Below are positions 40,323 to 48,409 of a DNA stretch of 64,000 nucleotides, one piece after another. The DNA lies in NCBI RefSeq assembly GCF_020180945.1, contig NZ_JAIPUL010000004.1, positions 124,001-188,000 of the forward strand. The letters are read 5' to 3'. The notes under the pieces were generated by a model. The model saw nothing but the letters and a program-made list of their open reading frames with translations. It was not told the origin of the DNA and searched no databases. Numbering within the stretch: position 1 is the stretch's first letter; every line of letters starts with the position of its first letter. This DNA comes from Lacticaseibacillus kribbianus. GTDB lineage: Bacteria > Bacillota > Bacilli > Lactobacillales > Lactobacillaceae. Both the position numbers and the translations under genes were made by a program.

Positions 40323-41567
40323 TTGGCGGAAGGCTCGGCTTTTGCGGTGGTGCTGCTCGGCAGCGATGATAATGTTTACGGCGTGGCGCGCTCGTTCCAC
40401 GAGCGCTACGGGGTGGTGTCGCAGGTGTATGCCCGCGAGCAGTTCGCGCCGACGCGCTACTCCAAGATTGTGGACGTCCACCTGGTGCCGGATCTGTACC
40501 AGGATGAGGTGTTCACCGCCACGATGGCGGCGATCGCCTGCCCGGTGCCGACCATCCTGCTGCCGTGCGGGGACGCCTACGCGAGCCTCGTCGCCACGCA
40601 CCGCGACCAGCTGCGCGAGCAATTTCTGTGTCCCAGCATCGACGCGGCGCTTCTGGCCCAGCTGGCCGACAAGGAGCGCTTCTATGCGCTGTGCGAGGCT
40701 CACGGCATCGCGTTTCCGGCCACCAAGATCATCACCAAGGCGATGGCGGCTAGCGGCGTGGCCGTGAGCTCGCCCTATGATTTTCCCGTCATGCTCAAGC
40801 CGGCCGACAGCCTGACGTGGCACACGCTGTCCTTCGAGGGGCTCAAGAAGGCCTACCTGATCCACTCGCAGGTCGAGCTCAACGCGACGATTCAAAAGGC
40901 CTACGCCAACGGCTACGTCGGCAACCTGATCCTGCAGGACTTCATCCCCGGCGACGACTCGCAGACGCGCGTGCTGAACGCCTACGTCGACGGCGAGCAC
41001 CGGGTGAAAATGATGTGCCTCGGCCATCCGCTGTTGGAGGACCCGACGCCCAACGTGATCGGCAGCTACGTGGCAATCCTGCCAGCGCACGACGACGCGC
41101 TTTACGCCCAGTTCGCCGCCTTCCTCGAGGCCATCGGCTACGAGGGGTTTGCCAACATCGACCTGAAGTACGACGTGCGCGACCGCCAGTTCAAGATTCT
41201 GGACCTCAACCTGCGGCCGGGCCGTTCCGCGTATTACGTCACGCTCAACGGCTACAACCTGGCGCAGTGGCCGGTCGCCGAGTTCATCACCCGCGACCTG
41301 GCGGGGCAGGCGCCGGTGTTCGCCAACCCCGAGGCGGCCGCGCGCAAGGTGTGGCTCGGGGCGCCGAAGAAGGTCCTGGCCACCTACGCCACCGACAACC
41401 CGGCCAAGGGCGAGGCCCTGCGCCTGATTGCCGCGGGGCAGGTCGGCAGCACCGTGTTTTACGACGCGGACATGACGGCGCGGCGGTGGTTGTTGATGAC
41501 CTACATGTTCCACAATTATTACGGGCGCTTCCGCCAGTATTTTGCTGAAAATAAGGGCGGCGCGTAG
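40323..41567 (+). CDS. D-aspartate ligase (ATP-grasp, Aslfm-like)
   Basis: ATP-grasp enzyme that adds D-Asp to the Lys side chain of the peptidoglycan precursor, forming the cross-bridge. The 414 residues closely follow the known D-aspartate ligase family: LLGSDDNVYGVARSFHERYG, APTRYSKIVDV, PCGDAYASL, LQDFIPGDDSQTRVLNAYVD, MMCLGHPLLEDPTP, GFANIDLKYDVR, ILDLNLRPGRSAYYVTLNG and WLLMTYMFHNYYGRF. The TTG at 40323 is preceded by AGGGGAGGG. A TATACT box lies near 40281. The gene is monocistronic. Confidence 0.9.
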   Translation: MAEGSAFAVVLLGSDDNVYGVARSFHERYGVVSQVYAREQFAPTRYSKIVDVHLVPDLYQDEVFTATMAAIACPVPTILLPCGDAYASLVATHRDQLREQFLCPSIDAALLAQLADKERFYALCEAHGIAFPATKIITKAMAASGVAVSSPYDFPVMLKPADSLTWHTLSFEGLKKAYLIHSQVELNATIQKAYANGYVGNLILQDFIPGDDSQTRVLNAYVDGEHRVKMMCLGHPLLEDPTPNVIGSYVAILPAHDDALYAQFAAFLEAIGYEGFANIDLKYDVRDRQFKILDLNLRPGRSAYYVTLNGYNLAQWPVAEFITRDLAGQAPVFANPEAAARKVWLGAPKKVLATYATDNPAKGEALRLIAAGQVGSTVFYDADMTARRWLLMTYMFHNYYGRFRQYFAENKGGA

Positions 41568-41599
41568 TATCCTGTTACCAAGAGCAAAGGAGCGATAGC

Positions 41600-42061
41600 A
41601 TGGCCACAGAAGAAGACTTCGAAGTTGAATCGATGCACTACAACCGCCTGCTTTTGGCGGTGGACGACGACGACGACGACTCATCGCGCAAGGCGTTCAA
41701 CTACGCCTGCACCCTGGCGAAAATCTACAGCATCCCGCTGGGCATTGTGTCGATCCTCGAGACCGGCGACCTGAATATCTATCAGTCGCTGTCCCCGGAC
41801 CTGCTCAGCCAGCGCCGCTCGGAGATCGCCGCCCACCTGAACACCTACGTGGAAAAAGCGACGGCGTTCGGCGCCCAAGACGTCCAGCCCCTGATTGGGG
41901 AGGGCAAGCCTGGCCGCGTGATCCTCGACGAGATTGTCCCGGCCTTCAAGCCGGACCTGATCATCCTGGGATCCCACAACCGGCGCGGCCACGTGCACAT
42001 CGGCCACGTCGCCGGTGACATCGTGCGCGAGGCGGAGACTTCCGTCATCGTCGTGCGCTAA
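41600..42061 (+). CDS. universal stress protein with poly-Asp loop
   Basis: A 153-residue Usp. The first strand LLLAVDDDDDDSS carries six consecutive Asp residues where family members usually have VDGS; they are encoded by a (GAC)6 run at 41663-41680. The nucleotide-binding region GSHNRRGHVHIGHVAGDIV keeps G-x2-R-G spacing but is changed from the canonical G-x2-G-x9-G-S. AAAGGAG precedes the ATG. Function in stress tolerance is inferred from the family. Confidence 0.88.
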   Translation: MATEEDFEVESMHYNRLLLAVDDDDDDSSRKAFNYACTLAKIYSIPLGIVSILETGDLNIYQSLSPDLLSQRRSEIAAHLNTYVEKATAFGAQDVQPLIGEGKPGRVILDEIVPAFKPDLIILGSHNRRGHVHIGHVAGDIVREAETSVIVVR

Positions 42062-42063
42062 TC

Positions 42064-42090
42064 AAGGCGGCGCGCTTGCGCCGCTTTTTT
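42064..42090 (+). terminator. intrinsic terminator
   Basis: GCGGCGC (42067-42073) pairs with GCGCCGC (42078-42084), followed by six T residues, ending the stress protein gene. Confidence 0.9.
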
Positions 42091-42099
42091 GCTGCAAGA

Positions 42100-42226
42100 G
42101 ACCAGGGCGGAGCAAGGCGCACTTCGCGAGACACATAACGTGGGAGTGGCACTTGAAGCGTTCTTTGCTTCGAGTGCCGGTCCAAGTTATGTGCGCCCGC
42201 GTTGCCATGCGCAGCCCGACGAAAAC
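42100..42226. repeat. interspersed hairpin repeat, unit 1
   Basis: Head CCAGGGCGGAGCAAGGCGCA, tail GTTGCCATGCGCAGCCCGAC. The core is its own inverted repeat: ACATAAC with GTTATGT, and GGCACTTGAAGC with GCTTCGAGTGCC. It is the same family as the units at 30.0-30.3 kb. Confidence 0.72.
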
Positions 42227-42351
42227 CAAGGCGGAGCAAGGCGCACTTCGCCGGTCGGCTAGCGTAAGGCTAGCGGCTGGGGCGTACTTGGCCCCGAGCG
42301 CTGGTCTTAGCTGGACGAACCGGTGTTGCCATGCGCAGCCCGACGAGGACT
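42227..42351. repeat. interspersed hairpin repeat, unit 2
   Basis: Head CAAGGCGGAGCAAGGCGCAC and tail GTTGCCATGCGCAGCCCGAC are nearly identical to unit 1, but the core differs: a GGGGC-GTACTTG-GCCCC tip and flanking GCTAGCG-type arms. The two units are direct tandem copies and fill the gap before sfsA. Confidence 0.72.
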
Positions 42352-42390
42352 AGGGCTAGGTTTGAGGAGATCAGAAAGTGGAGGAGTTAC

Positions 42391-43116
42391 ATGGATTACG
42401 GCAAGGTTGAAATCGGCACGGTGATCAAGCGGATCAGCCGCTTCACGGTGATCGTGGCGCTGAACGGGCAGGAGGTGGCCGCCCACCTGAGCAACACCGG
42501 GCGCAACAAGGAGCTGCTGGTGCCGGGCCACGCGATCAGCATTCGCAAGGCGGCCAACCCCGAGCGCAAGACCCCGTACGACATCATCGCCGTGCAGCGC
42601 GACAACCGCTGGATCAACATCGACAGCCTGGCGCCCAACCGGGTGGTGAACGCGGCGCTGCGCGACGGCACGCTGCACCTGCCCGGCTGCCCCGGGCCCT
42701 ACGTCGTGCACCCGGAGACCACGTACCGCGACTCTAGGCTCGACTTCGCCGGCACGGACGCGGCGGGGCAGGACTGGTTCGCCGAGACCAAGGGCGTGAC
42801 CCTGGCGAACGGCACACGCGCGGCCTTTCCCGACGCGCCGACCACCCGCGGCCTCAAGCATGTGCACACGCTGACGGCGGCCCAAGAAGCCGGTTACCGG
42901 GCCTACCTGGTGTTCGTGATTCAGTTGGACGGCATCAAAGACATGACCATCTACCGCGACCGCTTCCCCGAACTCGCGCCGGCGATTCAGGTCGCCCAGG
43001 CCGCCGGGGTGCAGGTGGTGGCGGTGACGTGCAAGAGCGGGCCGAACTTTTTGACCCTGGATACCGTGGTGCCGTTCGAATCGACGCTGCCGTTCACCGA
43101 GGTGCCCGTGGTATAA
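42391..43116 (+). CDS. sfsA: SfsA family protein (sugar fermentation stimulation)
   Basis: A 241-residue SfsA protein with the family motifs AHLSNTGRNKELLVPG, NRVVNAALRDG, SRLDFAG, WFAETKGVTL, FPDAPTTRGLKHVHTL and YLVFVIQLDGI. SfsA has an OB-like fold plus a nuclease-like domain, and its physiological role is not settled. The ATG at 42391 follows GGAGGAG. The repeats directly upstream leave little room for a promoter (about 40 bases). Confidence 0.92.
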   Translation: MDYGKVEIGTVIKRISRFTVIVALNGQEVAAHLSNTGRNKELLVPGHAISIRKAANPERKTPYDIIAVQRDNRWINIDSLAPNRVVNAALRDGTLHLPGCPGPYVVHPETTYRDSRLDFAGTDAAGQDWFAETKGVTLANGTRAAFPDAPTTRGLKHVHTLTAAQEAGYRAYLVFVIQLDGIKDMTIYRDRFPELAPAIQVAQAAGVQVVAVTCKSGPNFLTLDTVVPFESTLPFTEVPVV

Positions 43117-43144
43117 TGACCGCAAACGTTGACGGGAGAAACCA

Positions 43145-44185
43145 ATGACACCCTACCAAAAATTCATTGCGAACACTAAGCTGCGCCGCGCGGCCGTGAT
43201 GGCCAGCATCATCGTCGTGCTGTGGCTGGCCCGAAGCATCATGAGCACCATTTTGCTCACCTTCATCTTCGCCTTCCTGGTGACGCGGGTGATCAACCTG
43301 GTGCGCCGCCGGCTGCACGTCCGCGCGGTCCTGGTGGTCGCCCCGCTGTACCTGATCGTGCTGGCGGGGATGATGTACGCCCTGATCCATTACGTGCCGG
43401 TGATTGCCAACCAGACCGTGCACCTGTACAACCAGGTCCAGACCTTCTATAACAGCAAGGCGTTCGCCAACAACCAGGCGATGCAGTGGGTGCTCAACGC
43501 AATCAACTCGATGAACCTCAAGACCCAGCTGCAGGCTGGCATCAACACGATCCTCGAGTACGCCGGCAGCATCACCGCCATGGGCGTCACGCTGCTTTTG
43601 TCTTTGATTCTCAGCTTCTTTTTCACCGTTGAGATCGACGAGCTCAAGGCGTTCGGCGCGCGCTTCGTGACGTCGCCGTTCGGCTGGTACTTCGCCGACC
43701 TGAAGTACTTCGCCGACAAGTTCATCAACACGTTCGGCGTGGTGATCGAGGCGCAGATCTTCATCGCCATCGTCAACACCGTGATCACGACCATCACCCT
43801 GATTGCGCTGAAAATGCCCAACGTGCCCAGCCTCGCGATCATGGTCTTCCTGCTGTCGATGATCCCGGTCGCCGGCGCCATCATCTCCGTGGTGCCGCTG
43901 GCCATCATCGCCTTCACCGTCGACGGGCTGCAGGGGGTCATCACCATCATCGTGATGATTCTGGTGATCCACATGCTCGAGGCCTACGTGCTCAACCCGA
44001 AGTTCATGTCCACGCGCACCAAGCTGCCCGTGTTCTTCACCTTCGTGGTGCTGCTGGTCGGCGAGCGGCTGTTCGGCACCTGGGGGCTGATCGTCGGCAT
44101 CCCGATTTTCACCTTCATCCTGGACATCCTGGGCGTCAAGCGCATCCCTGAAGAGGCGGCGCCCAAGCCCCCGGCCAAGAAATAG
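43145..44185 (+). CDS. AI-2E family transporter
   Basis: A 346-residue membrane protein with about seven to eight helices of the AI-2E (TqsA/PerM) family, marked by the C-terminal YVLNPKFMSTRTKLPVFFTF and WGLIVGIPIFTF. Members move small molecules or ions, including Na+/H+ in some cases; autoinducer export cannot be assumed. GGGAG precedes the ATG, 28 bases after sfsA, so co-transcription is likely. The tail is Pro/Lys-rich (EEAAPKPPAKK). Confidence 0.9.
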   Translation: MTPYQKFIANTKLRRAAVMASIIVVLWLARSIMSTILLTFIFAFLVTRVINLVRRRLHVRAVLVVAPLYLIVLAGMMYALIHYVPVIANQTVHLYNQVQTFYNSKAFANNQAMQWVLNAINSMNLKTQLQAGINTILEYAGSITAMGVTLLLSLILSFFFTVEIDELKAFGARFVTSPFGWYFADLKYFADKFINTFGVVIEAQIFIAIVNTVITTITLIALKMPNVPSLAIMVFLLSMIPVAGAIISVVPLAIIAFTVDGLQGVITIIVMILVIHMLEAYVLNPKFMSTRTKLPVFFTFVVLLVGERLFGTWGLIVGIPIFTFILDILGVKRIPEEAAPKPPAKK

Positions 44186-44192
44186 ACGTCAA

Positions 44193-44230
44193 AATGGCCC
44201 CACCGCGGCGATTGCTGCGGTGGGGCCATT
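44193..44230. terminator. bidirectional intrinsic terminator
   Basis: AATGGCCCCACCGC (44193-44206) is complementary to 44217-44230. It lies between the convergent AI-2E and hypothetical genes. Confidence 0.82.
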
Positions 44231-44243
44231 AGTGTCTGGTGGG

Positions 44244-44585
44244 TCAGCCCTCGGCGACCTGCTCGCACACGGTGTCGAAGGCGGCGACCGCCTGGTGGTA
44301 GTCGGCCAGCCGGGTGCCGAAGCGGGCGGAGAACGCCTCGGGGCCGCCGGCGATGAACGGCCACTCGAAGGCCTGCACCTTCTCGTAGGCGGCGGTGAAG
44401 TCGGCGTAAAGCGCCGGCTGGCCCTCCAGCTGCAAGATCAGCTGCAGGACGCGAAAGTCGGTGTGGGCCAGCTCGTATTGCACCGCGATCTGGCGGGCGA
44501 ACGGGTGGCCCTGGCGAATGTGGTCGAAGTGGTGCGCGACGGTCCACTGCTGGTTGTTGAGCGCGCTGGTGCGATCAAGTTTCAT
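44244..44585 (-). CDS. conserved hypothetical protein
   Basis: A 113-residue, largely helical soluble protein with many His and aromatic residues (WTVAHHFDHIRQGHPFARQ, FEWPFIAGG). No family recognised. AAGAAGGCG lies upstream of the ATG at about nine bases. It may be transcribed with the small membrane protein upstream on the same strand, although a terminator separates them. Confidence 0.7.
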   Translation of the reverse strand: MKLDRTSALNNQQWTVAHHFDHIRQGHPFARQIAVQYELAHTDFRVLQLILQLEGQPALYADFTAAYEKVQAFEWPFIAGGPEAFSARFGTRLADYHQAVAAFDTVCEQVAEG

Positions 44586-44634
44586 CGTGACGCCTTCTTT
44601 CCTAGGATAACGCTATCATAACGCGAATCCGAAG

Positions 44635-44661
44635 AAAAAGCCGCTGGGACGACTCGCGGCT
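44635..44661 (-). terminator. intrinsic terminator
   Basis: On the minus strand AGCCGC and GCGGCT pair around an 11-base loop, followed by TTTTT (complement of 44635-44639). It overlaps the stop of the small membrane protein gene. Confidence 0.7.
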
Positions 44662-44863
44662 AGCGGTGGAAAATTTTGTACACGCCGCGGGCGATCAGCG
44701 CGAAGCCGCCGCCCAGCAGCAGAATGTCCATCACCCCGTGCAGCCAGGAGAGGCCGGTGCTTTGGTTGACCGCGGTCTGCAGTGCGGCGCTGTTGACGTA
44801 GACCAAGAAGTAGACGATGCTTGCCGCCCAGAGACCGGCGATGGTGAGCCATAACTTTTTCAT
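44660..44863 (-). CDS. small two-helix membrane protein
   Basis: A 67-residue protein with two hydrophobic helices (about 2-22 and 43-60) and a basic C-terminus (RGVYKIFHR). Not assigned to a family. AAAGGAG lies seven bases before the ATG at 44863, whereas an in-frame ATG 25 codons upstream has no site. It stands next to, and divergent from, phosphoglycerate mutase. Confidence 0.72.
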   Translation of the reverse strand: MKKLWLTIAGLWAASIVYFLVYVNSAALQTAVNQSTGLSWLHGVMDILLLGGGFALIARGVYKIFHR

Positions 44864-45027
44864 GCGATTGCTCCTTTGGCGGGTGGGTCCCGCAACTGTC
44901 GTAAGTGTAGCAAACTCGGCGGGGTTCGGCCAGCGCAATTGGGTAGCGCCGCTTTCTGAAATAGTGTATGATATAAGGGAATTACGCAGTCAGGAATGAC
45001 AAAAATTAAAAGCGAGGTAATCTCTAG

Positions 45028-45720
45028 ATGGCAAAATTAGTGCTTATCCGTCACGGTCAAAGTGAATGGAACCTGTCCAACCAGTTCACCGGCTGGGTCG
45101 ACGTTAACTTAAGCGAAAAGGGTGTTGAGGAAGCGAAGACGGCTGGTCGCAAGATCAAGGAAGCCGGCCTCGAATTCGATCAGGCTTACACCTCTGTTTT
45201 GACCCGTGCGATCAAGACGCTGCACTTTGCACTGGAAGAATCCGGTCAGCTCTGGATTCCAGAAACCAAGACCTGGCGCCTGAACGAGCGTCACTACGGC
45301 GCGCTGCAGGGCCAAAACAAGGCCGAAGCCGCTGAAAAGTGGGGCGACGAACAGGTTCACATCTGGCGTCGTTCCTACGACGTGCTGCCTCCGCTTCTGA
45401 GCGCCGACGACGAAGGTTCCGCCGCTCAGGACCGTCGCTACGCCAACCTGGACCCTCGCATCGTGCCGGGTGGCGAGAACCTCAAGGTCACCCTTGAGCG
45501 TGTCATTCCGTTCTGGGAAGACCACATCGCACCGGATCTGTTGGCCGGCAAGAACGTGATCATCGCCGCACACGGTAACTCCCTGCGCGCCCTGACCAAG
45601 TACATCGAAAACATCTCCGATGAAGACATCATCAACTTGGAGATGGCCACCGGCGAACCTGTCGTTTACACCTTCAACGACAAGCTTGAAGTGACCGACA
45701 AGACCAAGCTGGGCAAGTAA
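45028..45720 (+). CDS. gpmA: 2,3-bisphosphoglycerate-dependent phosphoglycerate mutase
   Basis: Glycolytic enzyme interconverting 3- and 2-phosphoglycerate. The 230 residues show the phosphohistidine motif [35 protein letters not shown], and the second catalytic His in [17 protein letters not shown]. Codon use is strongly biased to GAA, CGT and GGT against the GC-rich neighbours, as expected for a very highly expressed gene in this genome. AGCGAGGTAA lies upstream of the ATG. A terminator follows directly. Confidence 0.96.
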   Translation: MAKLVLIRHGQSEWNLSNQFTGWVDVNLSEKGVEEAKTAGRKIKEAGLEFDQAYTSVLTRAIKTLHFALEESGQLWIPETKTWRLNERHYGALQGQNKAEAAEKWGDEQVHIWRRSYDVLPPLLSADDEGSAAQDRRYANLDPRIVPGGENLKVTLERVIPFWEDHIAPDLLAGKNVIIAAHGNSLRALTKYIENISDEDIINLEMATGEPVVYTFNDKLEVTDKTKLGK

Positions 45721-45728
45721 TTGCCCAC

Positions 45729-45763
45729 CGCCCCCGTGCAGCGCAGCTGTGCGGGGGCGTTTT
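45729..45763 (+). terminator. intrinsic terminator of gpmA
   Basis: CGCCCCCG (45729-45736) pairs with CGGGGGCG (45752-45759), with further inner pairs and TTTT. Confidence 0.88.
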
Positions 45764-45846
45764 GTATTCCAGAGCGCAGCGTGGCGCAGTTTATCGGGGC
45801 GCTTGGGTCGGGCCTGGTTTGTCCGCTGCTTAAGATTGCCTTGCGC

Positions 45847-45863
45847 CGCCGCAAATTGCGGCG
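45847..45863. promoter_or_regulatory. 17-bp palindrome upstream of the lipoprotein gene
   Basis: CGCCGCAAATTGCGGCG is perfectly symmetric around a central A and lies 40 bases before the start codon, next to a TAGAAT hexamer that could be a -10. It may be an operator. Confidence 0.35.
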
Positions 45864-45902
45864 CGATGTAGTAGAATGTAGAGACAGAACAGGAGTGATG
45901 AC

Positions 45903-46943
45903 GTGAAAAGCAAATGGGTCAAACTGGCCGTTGCCCTGATGGTGGCAACTATCGCGCTCGCCGGGTGCTTCGGCGGCAAGAAGGCGGCGGAGACGAAGCC
46001 AAGTGCGTACCAAACGGCGCTGAAGGCGGGCGTGAAGGCGGTACGGACCGACGAGTTCGAGCAGGCCGCAACGCACTTCAAGGACGCGGTGGCGGCCAAG
46101 GCCACCAAGGCGGCCAAGACGGATCTGGCGCAGACCAAGGCGTACCTGACGGCGCAAAAGCAGCAGCGGGCCGGTCGCCCGGTGCGCGCGCTCAAGACCG
46201 TCCAGAAGGCGCAAAAGCGCAAGCACGGCGCCGCGGTTTTGGCCAGCAAGCTCAAGGCGTTCGCCAAGCGGCTGACGCGCGAGGCCAAGAAGTACAAGCG
46301 GGCCGCCGCGCTGCTCAAGGAGGCCCAAGCCCAGGCCGACGCCGGCGAAACCGCGCAGGCCAAGGCAACTCTGGCCCCGCTTGCGCCGCTGGACTGGACC
46401 CAGACCTACCTCAAGCGGCTCAAGGCGCACTACGATGAGCTGACCCAGACGCTCGCCGCGGCCGCCGCAAGCGCCACGTCCGCCACCGCCGAATCGGAGA
46501 CGTCAAGCTCGAGCAGCGCGGACACAGCCAGCAGTGCGGACAAGGCCAGCACGTCAAGCACCGCGCCGGATCCCACCGCGGCCGACCAGCCCAAGGTCAG
46601 CTGGAATCAGGCGGCCGGCACCAAGGACGACGGTGACAAGGCCACGGACGCCAGCGCGTCCAGCAGCAGCGACGACGCCAAGGCCACAACCGAAAGCGGC
46701 AACGACCTGAGCGCGGCCTCGGTGCGCAGCGTGATCCTGACGTACTTCGGCACCCAGCTGTCTGCGGATGCCGTCAATGCCGTGCCGGACGACGGCATCC
46801 TGCAGGCCTACAAGGACACGCTGGCGGTCGGCGGCGACGTCGGCTACACCGTGTCGCTGCTCGAGGAGCGCTACCCGGACGTGGTGCTGACCACCGCGAA
46901 GTCCACCACCACAGCCGACGACACCGCCGCAAGCGGGGACTAG
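45903..46943 (+). CDS. lipoprotein with Ser/Thr/Ala-rich linker
   Basis: A 346-residue exported lipoprotein. The signal peptide ends in the lipobox LAGC (about 19-22). A Lys/Ala-rich helical domain (about 30-180) is followed by a low-complexity Ser/Ala/Thr/Asp linker (about 185-275) and a small C-terminal domain (about 280-330, SVRSVILTYFGTQLSADAVN). The layout suggests a wall-spanning surface lipoprotein; function unknown. The GTG at 45903 follows AGGAGTGA. Confidence 0.85.
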   Translation: MKSKWVKLAVALMVATIALAGCFGGKKAAETKPSAYQTALKAGVKAVRTDEFEQAATHFKDAVAAKATKAAKTDLAQTKAYLTAQKQQRAGRPVRALKTVQKAQKRKHGAAVLASKLKAFAKRLTREAKKYKRAAALLKEAQAQADAGETAQAKATLAPLAPLDWTQTYLKRLKAHYDELTQTLAAAAASATSATAESETSSSSSADTASSADKASTSSTAPDPTAADQPKVSWNQAAGTKDDGDKATDASASSSSDDAKATTESGNDLSAASVRSVILTYFGTQLSADAVNAVPDDGILQAYKDTLAVGGDVGYTVSLLEERYPDVVLTTAKSTTTADDTAASGD

Positions 46944-46972
46944 CCCCAGCCGTGACGGGTTGGCAACAGACA

Positions 46973-47012
46973 AGCGCGCACCATCGCATTCAGCGGTGGT
47001 GCGCGCTTTTTC
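46973..47012. terminator. bidirectional intrinsic terminator
   Basis: AGCGCGCACCA (46973-46983) pairs with TGGTGCGCGCT (46997-47007), with T residues after it. It separates the lipoprotein gene from the convergent MFS gene. Confidence 0.85.
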
Positions 47013-47022
47013 GTTGGGTCAT

Positions 47023-48300
47023 TCAGTCCGTCGCCAGCCCCGCGCGCTTTTGAAGCCGGGCGATGGCCAGCGCCACGCCGGTCATCGCCACGGCGCAGGC
47101 ACCGTAGACCAGCCAGGCGGCGGTGGGGGACACCACGTTGGCGATGCCGAGGAAAACGGCGGTGCCGGCTGGGGCGCCGAGCATCACCAGCGTCTGCAGG
47201 GCGCTTGAGACGGTGGCCAGGTGGGCGGCGTCGACGCGAGCCAGCACGATGGCGGACAGGCGCGGGTTGATTTTGCCCACCGGGTAGCAGGCGATGACCA
47301 GGAGCGCGACCATCGCCGGGCCGTTGTGCCACCAGACCAGGTTAGCCGATTCGGCGGCAAGCGCCATCATGGTGACGGCGGCGAGCGCCGGCAGCGACCA
47401 GTTCTTGAGGCCGTCGTGCATGAACAGGGCGGCGACGGTGGTGCTGAGGCTGGCGGCCACGCCGACCACCGCGATGGTGGTGGCGAAGCTGCCAAACCAA
47501 AGCGCCGGGGTGTTGGCCAAAAGCACGGTGAGCAGGCCGTCAAGCCCGGTGCCCAGCGCGTTGACGCCAAGCGCCAGGCCGATGATGCCGAACAAGAAGC
47601 GGTCTCGGGTGATGAAGGTCAGGGCGCGGCCGATGCCCTGGCCCATCGACTCGGGGGCGGTTGGCGCCTGAACCTGCGCGGCCTGCGCCGCGCGGTCGGC
47701 GGCCCTGAAGACGGCGCGGTCGTGCACCAGCACCAGGGCGGCAAGGGCGAAGCTGGCCGCGTTGATCAGGCCGAACAGGAAGTAGTTGTGGTGCAGCAGG
47801 ACGATCAGGCTGGCCCCGAGCGCCTGGAACACCAGGCTGATGATGTTGCCGACGCCGCTGAGCAGGCCAAAACCCTGCTGGTACTCGTCCTGGTTGGCCA
47901 GCACGTGCTTTTGGTAGTGCAGCACCAGGCTGCCGGTGAAGTCAGCCAAGAGGTCCGAGCCGAGGTTGATGGCCAACAGCACCGCGAACAGGCCGAGGCT
48001 GCCCGGCGCCTGAATGGCGAAGGCGAGGACCACGTAGGCGGCGGCCTGCACCAGGCGCAGCCCGATCATCGCCGTCAGCCGGCGGCGCGGGGCGAGGTGG
48101 TCGGCGAGGTAGCCGCTGGGCACGGCCAACAGCTGCGGCACCAGGTTGATCGCGGTGACCAGCGATAGCGCGAGCGTTTTGAACGGCAGGGTCTGGGCGT
48201 AGACGAGAAAAACAAAGTTGAACAGCACCGAGCCGATGCTGGACAGGAAGCTGGCGTTGGCCAGGGCGCGAAACGGGCGATTGTGCAGGTAGATGTTCAT
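47023..48300 (-). CDS. MFS transporter
   Basis: A 425-residue major facilitator with about twelve hydrophobic helices. It begins MNIYLHNRPFRALANASFLS and has the loop motif GYLADHLAPRRRLTAMIGLR, a variant of motif A. It is of the 12-helix exporter type often found next to Rgg regulators. GGAGGTC precedes the ATG. It is divergent from the Rgg-like gene, whose product probably controls it. Substrate unknown; a peptide or toxic compound is possible. Confidence 0.88.
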   Translation of the reverse strand: MNIYLHNRPFRALANASFLSSIGSVLFNFVFLVYAQTLPFKTLALSLVTAINLVPQLLAVPSGYLADHLAPRRRLTAMIGLRLVQAAAYVVLAFAIQAPGSLGLFAVLLAINLGSDLLADFTGSLVLHYQKHVLANQDEYQQGFGLLSGVGNIISLVFQALGASLIVLLHHNYFLFGLINAASFALAALVLVHDRAVFRAADRAAQAAQVQAPTAPESMGQGIGRALTFITRDRFLFGIIGLALGVNALGTGLDGLLTVLLANTPALWFGSFATTIAVVGVAASLSTTVAALFMHDGLKNWSLPALAAVTMMALAAESANLVWWHNGPAMVALLVIACYPVGKINPRLSAIVLARVDAAHLATVSSALQTLVMLGAPAGTAVFLGIANVVSPTAAWLVYGACAVAMTGVALAIARLQKRAGLATD

Positions 48301-48348
48301 GATGAGACCTCCGTGGGTGGGTAACTTGATGTGATGGCCTCATGATAG

Positions 48349-48390
48349 TTGACGGGCGCCGACCGCTGGCGCAAAATGTCATATATGACA
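48349..48390 (+). promoter_or_regulatory. promoter and Rgg-type operator
   Basis: TTGACG (48349-48354), 17 bases, and CAAAAT (48372-48377) read toward the Rgg gene. TGTCATATATGACA (48377-48390), a perfect 14-bp palindrome with TGTC/GACA ends as in known Rgg boxes, sits at the start of transcription. Confidence 0.6.
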
Positions 48391-48409
48391 AATGAAGTGG
48401 GGTAAGGCC

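Noticed and set aside
42391-43116. CRISPR interpretation of the tandem repeats just upstream of sfsA and near 30 kb
   Set aside because: Units are about 125 bp with palindromic cores, not short direct repeats with unique spacers, and no cas genes are present.
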